This document shows, in pieces, positions 25,346 to 32,907 of a stretch of DNA of 64,000 bases (positions within the stretch are counted from its first letter, which is position 1; each line of letters starts with the position of its first letter). Where the stretch lies: NCBI GenBank assembly GCA_017883235.1, contig JADGNY010000016.1, positions 1 through 64,000 of the forward strand, read 5' to 3'. Made by a program: the position numbers and the translations under genes. The stretch comes from Thermoanaerobaculia bacterium (GTDB lineage: Bacteria; Acidobacteriota; Thermoanaerobaculia; Gp7-AA8). Under the pieces are notes generated by a model that was not told the origin of the DNA, did no database searches, and saw nothing but the letters and a program-made list of their open reading frames with translations.

Positions 25346-25785
25346 TTTTCCCGGATGGCCAGGAAGACGGGAATGACGCTCGATCCGGTCGACTTCGACG
25401 TGCAGCCGTACGCGGCGAAGCTCGCGGCGTACTCGCGGCCGTGACGGATGTCGTCGATAACCGCCTCCCCTCCCGGCTTGAGCACGCGCACAATCTCGGC
25501 GATGGTCTGCCGGCGCCCCGCGGCATCGTAGATATTGTGGATGGCCGAGCAGGAGACCACGACGTCGAAGGTGGCGCCGGGAAACGGGATCTTGCGCATG
25601 TCCGCCGTCTGCACGTCGACCCGATCGGCCACCCCTTCCCGGACCGCGTTCTCCATCGTGGCCTCGGGACGATTGCCGGAGAGATCCTCCGCCTGCCAGA
25701 GGTCGATCCCCGACGCCGTTCCTGTGGTGAGCCGTTTCGCGGCGCCGATCAGCATCAGGCCGCGGCCGCAGCCGATGTCGAGCAC
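25216..25785 (-). pseudogene. Class I SAM methyltransferase, damaged at both ends
   Basis: The core is a clear methyltransferase: VLDIGCGRGLMLIGAAKR (motif I), IDLWQAEDLSGNRPEATMEN, DVQTADMRKIPFPGATFDVV and VRVLKPGGEAVIDDIRHGRE. The start shown is a GTG that falls on the motif-I strand; family members have some 40 residues before it, and an in-frame TGA sits 17 codons upstream of this GTG with no start codon between except rare ones. The native C-terminus ends near VIPVFLAIREK; the last 43 or so codons are read through the RAYT repeats (25216-25345). It therefore looks eroded by repeat insertion and is probably inactive. Confidence 0.65.
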
Positions 25786-25901
25786 GCGGGCGTTTTCATT
25801 GAAACGAACCGAGTCCAGCCCGGAGCCTCAACTGTGTCCGATGTGTTCATGCCCGGACTGTAACTGATGTGGTAGATAGCAGACCGGAGGAGTCATCAAG
25901 A

Positions 25902-26432
25902 ATGAAAATCATCGCCGCTCTTGCCACCATGCTGTTGTTATCGATCGCATCGTTCGCCGCCGACGCTCCCGCGCCCCCGGCCGAGGGAACGAAAGCCCCG
26001 AAATTCACCCTGCCCAGCCAGGACGCGCCGGCCATCTCGCTCGATCAGTTCAAGGGCAAGTGGGTCGTACTGTACTTCTACCCGAAGGACTTCACCAGCG
26101 GCTGCACGCTGGAGGCGCACAACTTCCAGCGCGACATCGCCAAGTACGAGGCCAAGAACGCGGTCGTCGTCGGCGTCAGCGTCGATACCGCCGACTCGCA
26201 CAAGGGCTTCTGCACGAAAGAGGGACTGAGTTTCAAGCTCCTGGCCGACACCGAACACACCGTGTCGACGGAGTACGGCTCGCTGAACAATCAGGGTACG
26301 GTGTACGCGTTGCGCAATACCTTCCTCATCGACCCTTCTGGCGTCATCCGCAAGGTCTATCTGAAAGTGAAGCCGCTGGCGCATAGCGAAGAGGTGCTGG
26401 CCGACCTCGATACTCTCCAAGCGAAGAAATAA
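25902..26432 (+). CDS. Exported peroxiredoxin (BCP/PrxQ-like)
   Basis: A 176-residue thiol peroxidase with a signal peptide (MKIIAALATMLLLSIASFAA). The peroxidatic site is YPKDFTSGCT with Cys68; the Thr and Pro of the PxxxT/SxxC motif are in place. The resolving Cys that PrxQ enzymes carry five residues later is missing (CTLEAHNF). A second Cys (Cys104, KGFCTKE) could resolve or the enzyme could be 1-Cys. It would reduce H2O2 or alkyl hydroperoxides in the periplasm, possibly with the secreted thioredoxin-like protein. The GGAGGAG SD lies 9 bases before ATG 25902. A 26-base spacer separates it from the next small gene. Confidence 0.9.
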   Translation: MKIIAALATMLLLSIASFAADAPAPPAEGTKAPKFTLPSQDAPAISLDQFKGKWVVLYFYPKDFTSGCTLEAHNFQRDIAKYEAKNAVVVGVSVDTADSHKGFCTKEGLSFKLLADTEHTVSTEYGSLNNQGTVYALRNTFLIDPSGVIRKVYLKVKPLAHSEEVLADLDTLQAKK

Positions 26433-26458
26433 CTGGTAAGGTGGGCGCGGAGGCTTTC

Positions 26459-26605
26459 ATGTCAAAGATCAATGGAGACAAGGCGCGCACAGCCATCGAG
26501 CAGCGCCGCCGCACCGCCCAGCGTGCGAAGGACCGTGCCCGCCGCGCCGAGATCACCGCGGCCGCGGCAGCACATCCGGCCGCGAAAAAGAAGAACGCGA
26601 AGTAA
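26459..26605 (+). CDS. 48-residue Arg/Lys/Ala-rich protein
   Basis: The frame starts MSKINGDKARTAIEQRRRTA and ends AAKKKNAK. It is helix-prone, highly basic and has a good SD (GGAGG, 6 bases before ATG 26459). I recall comparable MSKINGDKAR... small proteins annotated as hypothetical in other genomes; no function is known. Nucleic-acid binding is a reasonable guess from charge alone. It lies between the peroxiredoxin and the EAL gene on the same strand. Confidence 0.6.
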   Translation: MSKINGDKARTAIEQRRRTAQRAKDRARRAEITAAAAAHPAAKKKNAK

Positions 26606-26640
26606 TCGTGAGGGCGGCGGCCCCGGCCGCCGCACTCCAG

Positions 26641-27738
26641 ATGCAAACGCTACTCATCGTCGACGATGACCCCGACATAGGGCTTGGCTTGGCCGTCGCG
26701 CTGGAGCGCGACGGCCGCCGCATCATCGTCTGCCGCGATCTCGAATCGGCGCAGATCATCCTCGGCGTCGAGCCGGTCACCGACATCGTGACCGACGTCA
26801 AACTTTCCGGACCGTTCCGCTTCGAAGGGCTGGAGTTCATCACCGAGATCCAGCGCGTGGCGCCGGCAGCGCGGGTGATCCTGATGTCGGGACATGTCAC
26901 CGATGAGCTCGAGGCCGAGGCTCAGCGGAGAGGCGCGGATGCCGTGCTGTCGAAGCCGTTCGCCGTCGGCATCCTCGAACCGCTGCTGACCGTTCCGGGG
27001 GATGCCGCGCCGCCGTCGATGACGCTCGTTCCGACGATGAACGAGATCCTGGCCGGGAACGATCTGCGCCCGCGCTTCCAACCGATCGTGTCGCTTGCGG
27101 ACGGCGCGCTGCACGGGGTGGAGTCGTTGGCGCGCTACCGTGTCGATGGTCCGTTCGCGCGGCCGGATCTCCTCTTCGACTATGCCGCGCGCCGTAAGGA
27201 AGTTGGCCGCCTGGAGGCGGCCTGCATCGAGGCGACGATGCGTGAGGCGAGGGCGTTCCCCGAATCGCTCACGCTTTTCATGAACGTCCACCCCGCCGCG
27301 CTCGATGACATCGGCGTCGTGCTGGCGGTGGAGTCGTCGGCGCGGAAGTCGGGTATCGGCCTCGGGCGCGTCGTGCTCGAGATCACCGAGCAGCAGGAGA
27401 TCCGCCAGCACGCCGGACTCTTCGAGTCGATCGATCGCCTCCGCGGCCTCGGTGCGCGCTTCGCGTTCGACGACGTCGGCGTCGCCTATTCGCATCTGCC
27501 GCTCATCGAGCGCATCCGGCCGAGTTACCTCAAGATCAGCCAGCTCTTCGGAACGCTCTTCGAGGCTGATCCGACGCGGACGAAGATCGTCCGCAATCTC
27601 GTGGCACTGGCCGCGGAGTTCTCCTGCGCGATCATCATCGAAGGCGTCGAGGATCAATCGACCGCCGACGCGGCAAGAGCGATGGGGATCGAGTTCGGGC
27701 AGGGGTATCTGTTTGGAAAGGCGGAGGACGCGCCGTAG
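26641..27738 (+). CDS. Response regulator with EAL domain
   Basis: A 365-residue protein. The receiver domain (1-120) has the acidic pocket IVDDDPD, phospho-acceptor Asp52 (VTDVKL) and the conserved Lys in LSKPF. The EAL domain (about 140-365) has ESLAR in place of EALxR, MNV with the metal-binding Asn, LEITEQ, FDDVG, LKIS, IIEGVED and GQGYLF. All acidic, Lys and Gln residues required for cyclic-di-GMP hydrolysis appear present, so it should be a phosphorylation-controlled phosphodiesterase. ATG 26641 begins directly at the receiver beta-1 strand; a GTG at 26608 would add 11 residues encoded by palindromic GC-rich DNA. No kinase gene is adjacent. Confidence 0.88.
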   Translation: MQTLLIVDDDPDIGLGLAVALERDGRRIIVCRDLESAQIILGVEPVTDIVTDVKLSGPFRFEGLEFITEIQRVAPAARVILMSGHVTDELEAEAQRRGADAVLSKPFAVGILEPLLTVPGDAAPPSMTLVPTMNEILAGNDLRPRFQPIVSLADGALHGVESLARYRVDGPFARPDLLFDYAARRKEVGRLEAACIEATMREARAFPESLTLFMNVHPAALDDIGVVLAVESSARKSGIGLGRVVLEITEQQEIRQHAGLFESIDRLRGLGARFAFDDVGVAYSHLPLIERIRPSYLKISQLFGTLFEADPTRTKIVRNLVALAAEFSCAIIIEGVEDQSTADAARAMGIEFGQGYLFGKAEDAP

Positions 27739-27858
27739 GACGACGGCGTCTCTCTTGCACTGTGGCAGGATGAGGACCACTACACCAACAAGTCGGGCGA
27801 TGCCCGCATCGGCACGCACGGCCGCAGCTACCAGCCGGGCGAGAAGAGGAGATGAGGA

Positions 27859-28164
27859 ATGGATACAGCGAAAGACAACAAGAGCGGCTATTGCCCAACC
27901 TGCGGGCGGTCGGATGCGGTGAACCGTGGTCTCGAGGATTTCCTCGCGCGTCTCGGCATCAGCGACGACATGGTCTCGAAGCTCAAGACGTCGATTCAGA
28001 ACGTCGCCGTGGACGAGTACCTCAGCACGGCGCGCGACTATCTGAAAGACGGCAGCAAGAAGGCAACGTCGTACGCAAAAGACAACCCCTGGAAAGTCGC
28101 TGCCGGCGTGGCAGTGCTGGCCGTCGGAGTAGGACTGCTCATCACGGCACTTAATCGGGATTAG
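27859..28164 (+). CDS. Small membrane-anchored protein with CxxC
   Basis: A 101-residue protein with a short N-terminal zinc-knuckle-like YCPTCGRSD, a helical middle (FLARLGISDDMVSKLKTSI and VDEYLSTARDYLKDGSKKA) and one C-terminal membrane helix (WKVAAGVAVLAVGVGLLITA). The tail resembles DUF883/ElaB-type inner-membrane proteins that tether ribosomes, but the CPTC start does not belong to that family. A GAGGAGATGAGG SD region precedes ATG 27859. It is monocistronic; bases 27739-27858 hold nothing else. Confidence 0.7.
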   Translation: MDTAKDNKSGYCPTCGRSDAVNRGLEDFLARLGISDDMVSKLKTSIQNVAVDEYLSTARDYLKDGSKKATSYAKDNPWKVAAGVAVLAVGVGLLITALNRD

Positions 28165-28352
28165 ACCGACCTACGTTTTACTGCACGAGGCGAAGGATAG
28201 AGAACGTGGGTCGGACACTCAAATCCGGCCGGTACTTGCGAGATTGCTGATGCAACCGCCGTATCCAGCGCAGAAGGCTTCGATTCACGACCGCGCAGTA
28301 CCGGTCGGACTAGAGAGTCCGACCTACGTTTTTACTGCACGAGGCGGAGGAT
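28165..28352. repeat. Direct repeat pair with a 22-bp palindrome
   Basis: CCGACCTACGTTTTACTGCA and the following ACGAGGCGAAGGAT occur at 28165-28198 and again, with one extra T and one change, at 28319-28352. The second copy is overlapped by a perfect palindrome (28303-28324, arms GGTCGGACT, loop AGAG). Nothing coding is seen between 28165 and 28402. Confidence 0.75.
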
Positions 28353-28402
28353 GGGCAACTCTCCGCCCGGCACGGCGGGCGTACCGCCCATACAATGTCG
28401 CG

Positions 28403-29290
28403 ATGCCGCTGGTTCCGGAGTTGAACGTCACCGACCGCACCTGCGTGGTCGGTGACGTCACGATCCATTACGTCGAAGCGGGGCGCGGGCCGCTGGTCGT
28501 GCTCCTGCACGGCTTTCCGGAGTTCTGGTACTCGTGGAGGAATCAGATCCCGGCGCTGGCCGCCGCTGGCTTCCACGTCATCGCCGTCGATCTGCGCGGT
28601 TACAACGACTCGTCGAAGCCCCATGCGATCGATGCCTATCGCCTGACCGAGCTGGCCAAAGACATCGCCGGGGTGATTACACAGACCGGCGAAGGACCCT
28701 GCGCCGTCGTGGGACACGACTGGGGCGGCGCCGTGGCCTGGCTGACCGGGATGCTCTATCCGGAGCTGGTGAACCGCCTGATCATCCTCAATTCACCGCA
28801 TCCGGTGGCCTACCTGCGCGAGTTGCGCCGCTCGGCGCGGCAGAAGTGGCGCGCCAAGTACCAGCTTCTGTTTCATCCACCGTGGCTGGCGGAGTTCGTG
28901 ATGCGCCGCTTCCGCTACGCGCTCTTGCGCCGCGCGCTGGCACGGCTCGGCTGTTTCACCGCCGGCGAGATCGAGAGGTATGTGGACGCGTGGATGAAAC
29001 CGGGCGCGCTCACCGGCATGGCCAACTACTACCGCGCCATGCGTCACCGCAAGGAACTGCGCGGCCTGATGCGCCGCATCGACGTCCCGACACTGATGAT
29101 CTGGGGCGATCTCGATCCGTTCTTCACTCTCGAGACGCTGCGCGACTTCAGCGAATATGTCCCCGATCTGCGCATCGAGCACGTCCCTGACGCCGGCCAC
29201 TTCGTCCAGACCGACGCGCCGGGGAGGGTGAATGAGTTGATGATCGGGTTTTTGAGAGCGGCGGAACCGATCCACAACGACATTCCATAA
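28403..29290 (+). CDS. Alpha/beta hydrolase, epoxide-hydrolase-like
   Basis: A 295-residue alpha/beta hydrolase. The oxyanion motif HGFPEFWYSW is at residues 36-45, the nucleophile is Asp106 in GHDWGG, the acid is Asp238 (GDLDPFF) and the base is His266 (DAGHFVQTD). An Asp nucleophile with HGFPE is the signature of soluble epoxide hydrolases and haloalkane dehalogenases. The lid region has NYYRAM, whose Tyr could activate an epoxide ring. No signal peptide is seen, so it is cytoplasmic. ATG 28403 is the first start that keeps the N-terminal strand; longer frames would cover the repeats upstream. Confidence 0.92.
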   Translation: MPLVPELNVTDRTCVVGDVTIHYVEAGRGPLVVLLHGFPEFWYSWRNQIPALAAAGFHVIAVDLRGYNDSSKPHAIDAYRLTELAKDIAGVITQTGEGPCAVVGHDWGGAVAWLTGMLYPELVNRLIILNSPHPVAYLRELRRSARQKWRAKYQLLFHPPWLAEFVMRRFRYALLRRALARLGCFTAGEIERYVDAWMKPGALTGMANYYRAMRHRKELRGLMRRIDVPTLMIWGDLDPFFTLETLRDFSEYVPDLRIEHVPDAGHFVQTDAPGRVNELMIGFLRAAEPIHNDIP

Positions 29291-29334
29291 TTCCATGATG
29301 AGAAAGCCTTCAGACAACTCCCGTCCTGTCTCGC

Positions 29335-29363
29335 TTGACATCCCTCAACCATGTCGCCATTAT
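29335..29363 (+). promoter_or_regulatory. Sigma-70-type promoter
   Basis: TTGACA at 29335-29340, 17 bp, then CATTAT at 29358-29363. The -35 box is perfect and the -10 box is 4 of 6. It lies 87 bases before ATG 29450 and is oriented to drive the secreted-protein/kinase gene set at 29450-34722. Confidence 0.6.
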
Positions 29364-29449
29364 TCAGCCCTTCCGCTTGAGTTAGCGCTTTTGAGCGTTC
29401 CGTGGCAGCAGAGGCCACTCAGCTCGTCGGTTTCAGAGGGGGGATTGCA

Positions 29450-30436
29450 ATGAAGAACTGTCGTGCATTCGGTCTGGCGTTATCACTGATGTGTCTGCTC
29501 GCAGCACCGCATACCTTCGCGGGAAGCTCTGACAAGGACAAAGACAAAGACACGAAGAAAGTGCCAACAAAACAATCCACGCCGCAGCCAAAGCCACAGC
29601 CGGCTCCGACGACACCGCACCCGTCCGGGGCGACGACAACGTCGCAGCCAAGTGGATCCCATGGCTCTTCCGCTCAATCGCAGTCCGGCGGAACGCATGG
29701 TTCTTCCACGTCATCGCAGCCCGGTGGAGCGAGTAGTTCTACCATGCCATCGCACTCCCAGCACGGAATGACGTCCACTTCCGGCAACGTCACGACTAGA
29801 TCGCACGGGGAACGAGAAAAAACAGTCACTTCCAACCAGGTCAATCGTCCATTCGAGCGGCCGGGTCATCGGGTGGCACCCGAGACACGCGCGAGATTGG
29901 ATCACATCAACCGTCATCCCAGTGAACTGGAACGCGTGCACTCGCGGGATCTCTCCAGACAGCAGATTGCACGGTTCCACGGTCGCGTCGCAGGCCCACT
30001 CCGCTTCCAGAGCAGGGACACGGTCTTTCTTACTCACGTCAGAATCGTTCCGACCACGTACTACTACAGGAGAACGGCCTTCTATGACGCCTACGGCTGG
30101 CAACCCCCAGTCTACGTTTATGGTTTTGCTCCGCGATACGGCGTCTGGGACGCGACGTTTCTCGCCTTCGCTTTGGATCATATCGCCGAAGATCAGTACG
30201 CGCTGATGTTCTACCACCATCGAAACGACGCAGAGTTTCAACAGTGGATGCAGGACTCGGACCGGCTCGCCGCGGAAAATGATGATCTCCGGGCCAAGGT
30301 GGAGAACATGAAGCTGCAAATGGCGAAGCTGGATGAGCAAGGAGTGGAGGCCGATCCGTCGTACGTTCCTCCTGACGCTCAGGACGTCGCTCTCTCTCCC
30401 GAGGTCATTACCGCGTTGACCGCGTCGAAGAACTGA
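29450..30436 (+). CDS. Secreted low-complexity protein with C-terminal coiled coil
   Basis: A 328-residue protein. It has a signal peptide (MKNCRAFGLALSLMCLLAAP, cleavage near TFAG), a Lys/Asp run (DKDKDKDTKK), a long Ser/Thr/Gly/Gln/Pro-rich linker (about 30-110), a conserved-looking block with RPGHRVAPETRARLDHINRH, a Tyr-rich segment (TTYYYRRTAFYDAYGWQPP) and a C-terminal coiled coil (QQWMQDSDRLAAENDDLRAK to about residue 300). The function is unknown; the linker suggests a surface or periplasm-spanning protein. ATG 29450 was chosen for the signal peptide and the GAGGGGGG SD. It heads a four-gene set of one orientation ending in a kinase. Confidence 0.75.
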   Translation: MKNCRAFGLALSLMCLLAAPHTFAGSSDKDKDKDTKKVPTKQSTPQPKPQPAPTTPHPSGATTTSQPSGSHGSSAQSQSGGTHGSSTSSQPGGASSSTMPSHSQHGMTSTSGNVTTRSHGEREKTVTSNQVNRPFERPGHRVAPETRARLDHINRHPSELERVHSRDLSRQQIARFHGRVAGPLRFQSRDTVFLTHVRIVPTTYYYRRTAFYDAYGWQPPVYVYGFAPRYGVWDATFLAFALDHIAEDQYALMFYHHRNDAEFQQWMQDSDRLAAENDDLRAKVENMKLQMAKLDEQGVEADPSYVPPDAQDVALSPEVITALTASKN

Positions 30437-30498
30437 CGGGCACCGCTTGCGCATCCAGTCTGCGAGTCTCGTCGGGTGACATAGGAGGCGCTCCGGCC

Positions 30499-31395
30499 GT
30501 GAGATCGATAACACTTGCAGTCCTTGTCGTTTCCATCGCGACGGTTTTCACCGGCACGGCCGCTCAGGCTCAGGACGCCGGGCAAGGTGCGATCGTCGTG
30601 CGAGACACTGCTAACGCCGGCATGGCTCATATCTATGCACATGCCGAGGGGCCGGAGATCGAGTCTGAGGCGTCGCAAAGCCAACTCGTGGCCGGAATCA
30701 CGACACCGCAGACGCACGGTCTCATCCCGAGATTTGCAGCCGTGGGACTCCTCTCTCATACCTATGTGTTTGATGCCAGCCACGGTCGGGTCCATGTCGT
30801 TTACTTCACGGAGGCGAAGCAATCGGGAACCGTGAAGACGGCGTGGATGGATCCGGCCGATCTCCAGACCTTCACATACGACTGTAGCTGTGGCCTCAAA
30901 GAGTTTCACGGCATCGCCGAACCTTGTTCGCCATTCTCACCGACTGGCATCATGCGGTTCAAATGGAACAGTTGTTTTCTCCATGCACGCGAGACGGTGC
31001 TCGCCGAGCAGTCGGGTGCGCCTGGTGCCCCTCCGGCATCCGGGGACACGGCTACGAGCGCAGCGACCGCCCCCCAGGCGGGTGCGCCGAACGACGATGA
31101 AGACAAACCGCTGACGGCTGATGCAATCGCCAAGCTCACGTCGGGCGGAAAGCCGGATGATCCAACCGGAGAAAAGGCAAGCGGTGGCGCTCACCCCGGG
31201 AAACAGACCAAAGCCCTGACGAACGATGACGTCATTAAGCTGGTCAAGGCCGAGCTGGGTGACAAGGTCGTCATCGACAAGATCAACTCGTCGCCTGGCG
31301 ACAAGCTCGACACGTCGACGGATGCGCTCATTCGATTGAAGAAGGCAGGAGTGAGCAAAGCGGTCATCGATGCGATGATCAAACGTGAGGAGTAG
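30499..31395 (+). CDS. Secreted protein with C-terminal helical module
   Basis: A 298-residue protein starting at GTG 30499 after an AGGAGG SD, with a signal peptide ending in TAAQAQ. The middle has a four-Cys region (YDCSCGLKEFHGIAEPCSPF and WNSCFLHARE), probably disulfide-bonded. An Ala/Pro-rich linker leads to a 97-residue C-terminal module (202-298) with two short helical units, PLTADAIAKL and LTNDDVIKLVKAELGDKVVI, ending LKKAGVSKAVIDAMI. Almost the same module ends the next gene, and a looser version appears at 40723-41145. No family name is certain for the N-terminal part. It probably acts in the periplasm or outer membrane. Confidence 0.75.
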   Translation: MRSITLAVLVVSIATVFTGTAAQAQDAGQGAIVVRDTANAGMAHIYAHAEGPEIESEASQSQLVAGITTPQTHGLIPRFAAVGLLSHTYVFDASHGRVHVVYFTEAKQSGTVKTAWMDPADLQTFTYDCSCGLKEFHGIAEPCSPFSPTGIMRFKWNSCFLHARETVLAEQSGAPGAPPASGDTATSAATAPQAGAPNDDEDKPLTADAIAKLTSGGKPDDPTGEKASGGAHPGKQTKALTNDDVIKLVKAELGDKVVIDKINSSPGDKLDTSTDALIRLKKAGVSKAVIDAMIKREE

Positions 31396-31515
31396 TGAGA
31401 GGGCCTTCAAAAGACACGGCTTCGGCCCGTCGGCTGGCCTCAGTCCGGCCGGAGCCCAGGCAGACGAAAGACTCCTTCCCGCTTTGTCTTGAATTGGAGT
31501 AGAGGAGAAGAATCC

Positions 31516-32889
31516 ATGTTCAGGAAGCTCGTGTTGGCGCTCTGCGCCACGGCACTGGTCGGTGTGCCGGCCTTCGGTCAGACCGCGGATGAGCTCATCG
31601 AAAAGAACATGAAGGCGTACGGCGGCGCCGATTGGCAAACCACGATCAAGGCACTCAAGACCATGCGCCTGACCGGCAAGATCAAAATCGGAGCGATCGA
31701 GGCCCCGGTTACCATGTCCAGAGCTCGTCCCGATCTCGTTCGCATCGACTTCACGTTCAGGGGAATGACAGCTACGCAAGCCTTCGACGGCAGGACCGGC
31801 TGGTCCGTCATGCCTTTCACGGGAAAGAAAGACCCCGAGAAGATGTCCGAAGAGAAGTCCATGGACATGAAGGAAGACGCCGACTTCGACGGTCCGATGT
31901 ACGACTACAGGGCCAAGGGTTACGAAGTTGAGCTCCTCGGAAAGGTAAGCGTTCAGGGAACCCCAGCGTACAAGCTCAAGGTCACCACAAAGAGCGGGAG
32001 CGAGACCACCATCTACCTCGATGCCGACACCTACCTGGAGATCAGGGAAGATCGCAAGCGAACCCTCGAGGGACAGGAGATCGTGACCGAGACGAACATC
32101 GGCAATTATAAGGCAGTCGAAGGGATACTGCTCCCCACCCGGATCGAGCTAACCGCGAAAGGAAGGACTCTCCAGACCATCACCATCGACAAGATCGAGC
32201 TGAACCCGACCTTCGAAGCCATGGCCTTTGCAATGCCCGGGGACCGGGAGGCAATCAATCCATCCTCCAATAGTGCGGCTCCGGCGGTTTACAAGGCAAA
32301 GTGCGCTGCGTGCCATGGCCTCGACGGCGCCGGACAGACTCCCGTCGGAAAGATGTTGAAAGTCCGCGACCTCCGCTCGGACGAAGTGCGGAACAGTGAA
32401 ACAGACATGATCGCGACGATCAGCGACGGCAAGGGAAAGATGCCCGCGTACAAGGGGAAACTCTCTCCCGTTGAGATAAGTGGGCTCGTGGATCTCATCC
32501 GAAACCAGAAAATAGACAATCCGTCCTCCAATGACACGCCTTCCAGCATAGAGGCTGACACACAGGCGAGTGAACAAGTTGAAGGAGACGAGAGCGAAAA
32601 GCCGCTTACGGCCGAGGCCATTGCAAAACTCACGGGCGGATCGCCAGACGATCAGAGCGGAGACAGAGAGGCGGGGAGCGCTCACAACAAGAAGCAACAG
32701 AAGGCCCTGACGAATGATGACGTCATCAAGCTGGTCAAGGCTGAGCTGGGCGACCAAGTCGTGATCGACAAGATCAAAACATCACCCGGCGACAAGCTGG
32801 ATACCTCTACGGACGCGCTCATCCGACTGAAGAAGGCGGGAGTGAGCAAGGCCGTCATCGACGCGATGATCAAACGCGGGGACGAGTAG
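31516..32889 (+). CDS. LolA-like domain fused to cytochrome c and helical module
   Basis: A 457-residue secreted protein with an unusual domain order. The signal peptide (1-20, ending VGVPAFGQ) precedes a LolA/outer-membrane lipoprotein-sorting-like beta domain (about 23-245; AYGGADWQTTIKALKTMRLT, YLDADTYLEIRED, GILLPTRIELTAKG). A monohaem cytochrome c follows, with the haem motif CAACH at 263-267 and a likely axial Met309 (KGKMPAYKG). The last 97 residues (361-457) are the helical module shared with the preceding gene. Start ATG 31516 follows an AGAGGAG SD. The fusion suggests redox or haem-dependent behaviour of a lipid- or lipoprotein-binding fold. It is the third gene of the kinase gene set. 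Confidence 0.82.
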   Translation: MFRKLVLALCATALVGVPAFGQTADELIEKNMKAYGGADWQTTIKALKTMRLTGKIKIGAIEAPVTMSRARPDLVRIDFTFRGMTATQAFDGRTGWSVMPFTGKKDPEKMSEEKSMDMKEDADFDGPMYDYRAKGYEVELLGKVSVQGTPAYKLKVTTKSGSETTIYLDADTYLEIREDRKRTLEGQEIVTETNIGNYKAVEGILLPTRIELTAKGRTLQTITIDKIELNPTFEAMAFAMPGDREAINPSSNSAAPAVYKAKCAACHGLDGAGQTPVGKMLKVRDLRSDEVRNSETDMIATISDGKGKMPAYKGKLSPVEISGLVDLIRNQKIDNPSSNDTPSSIEADTQASEQVEGDESEKPLTAEAIAKLTGGSPDDQSGDREAGSAHNKKQQKALTNDDVIKLVKAELGDQVVIDKIKTSPGDKLDTSTDALIRLKKAGVSKAVIDAMIKRGDE

Positions 32890-32907
32890 ATCTCGCCACT
32901 CCTCGCC

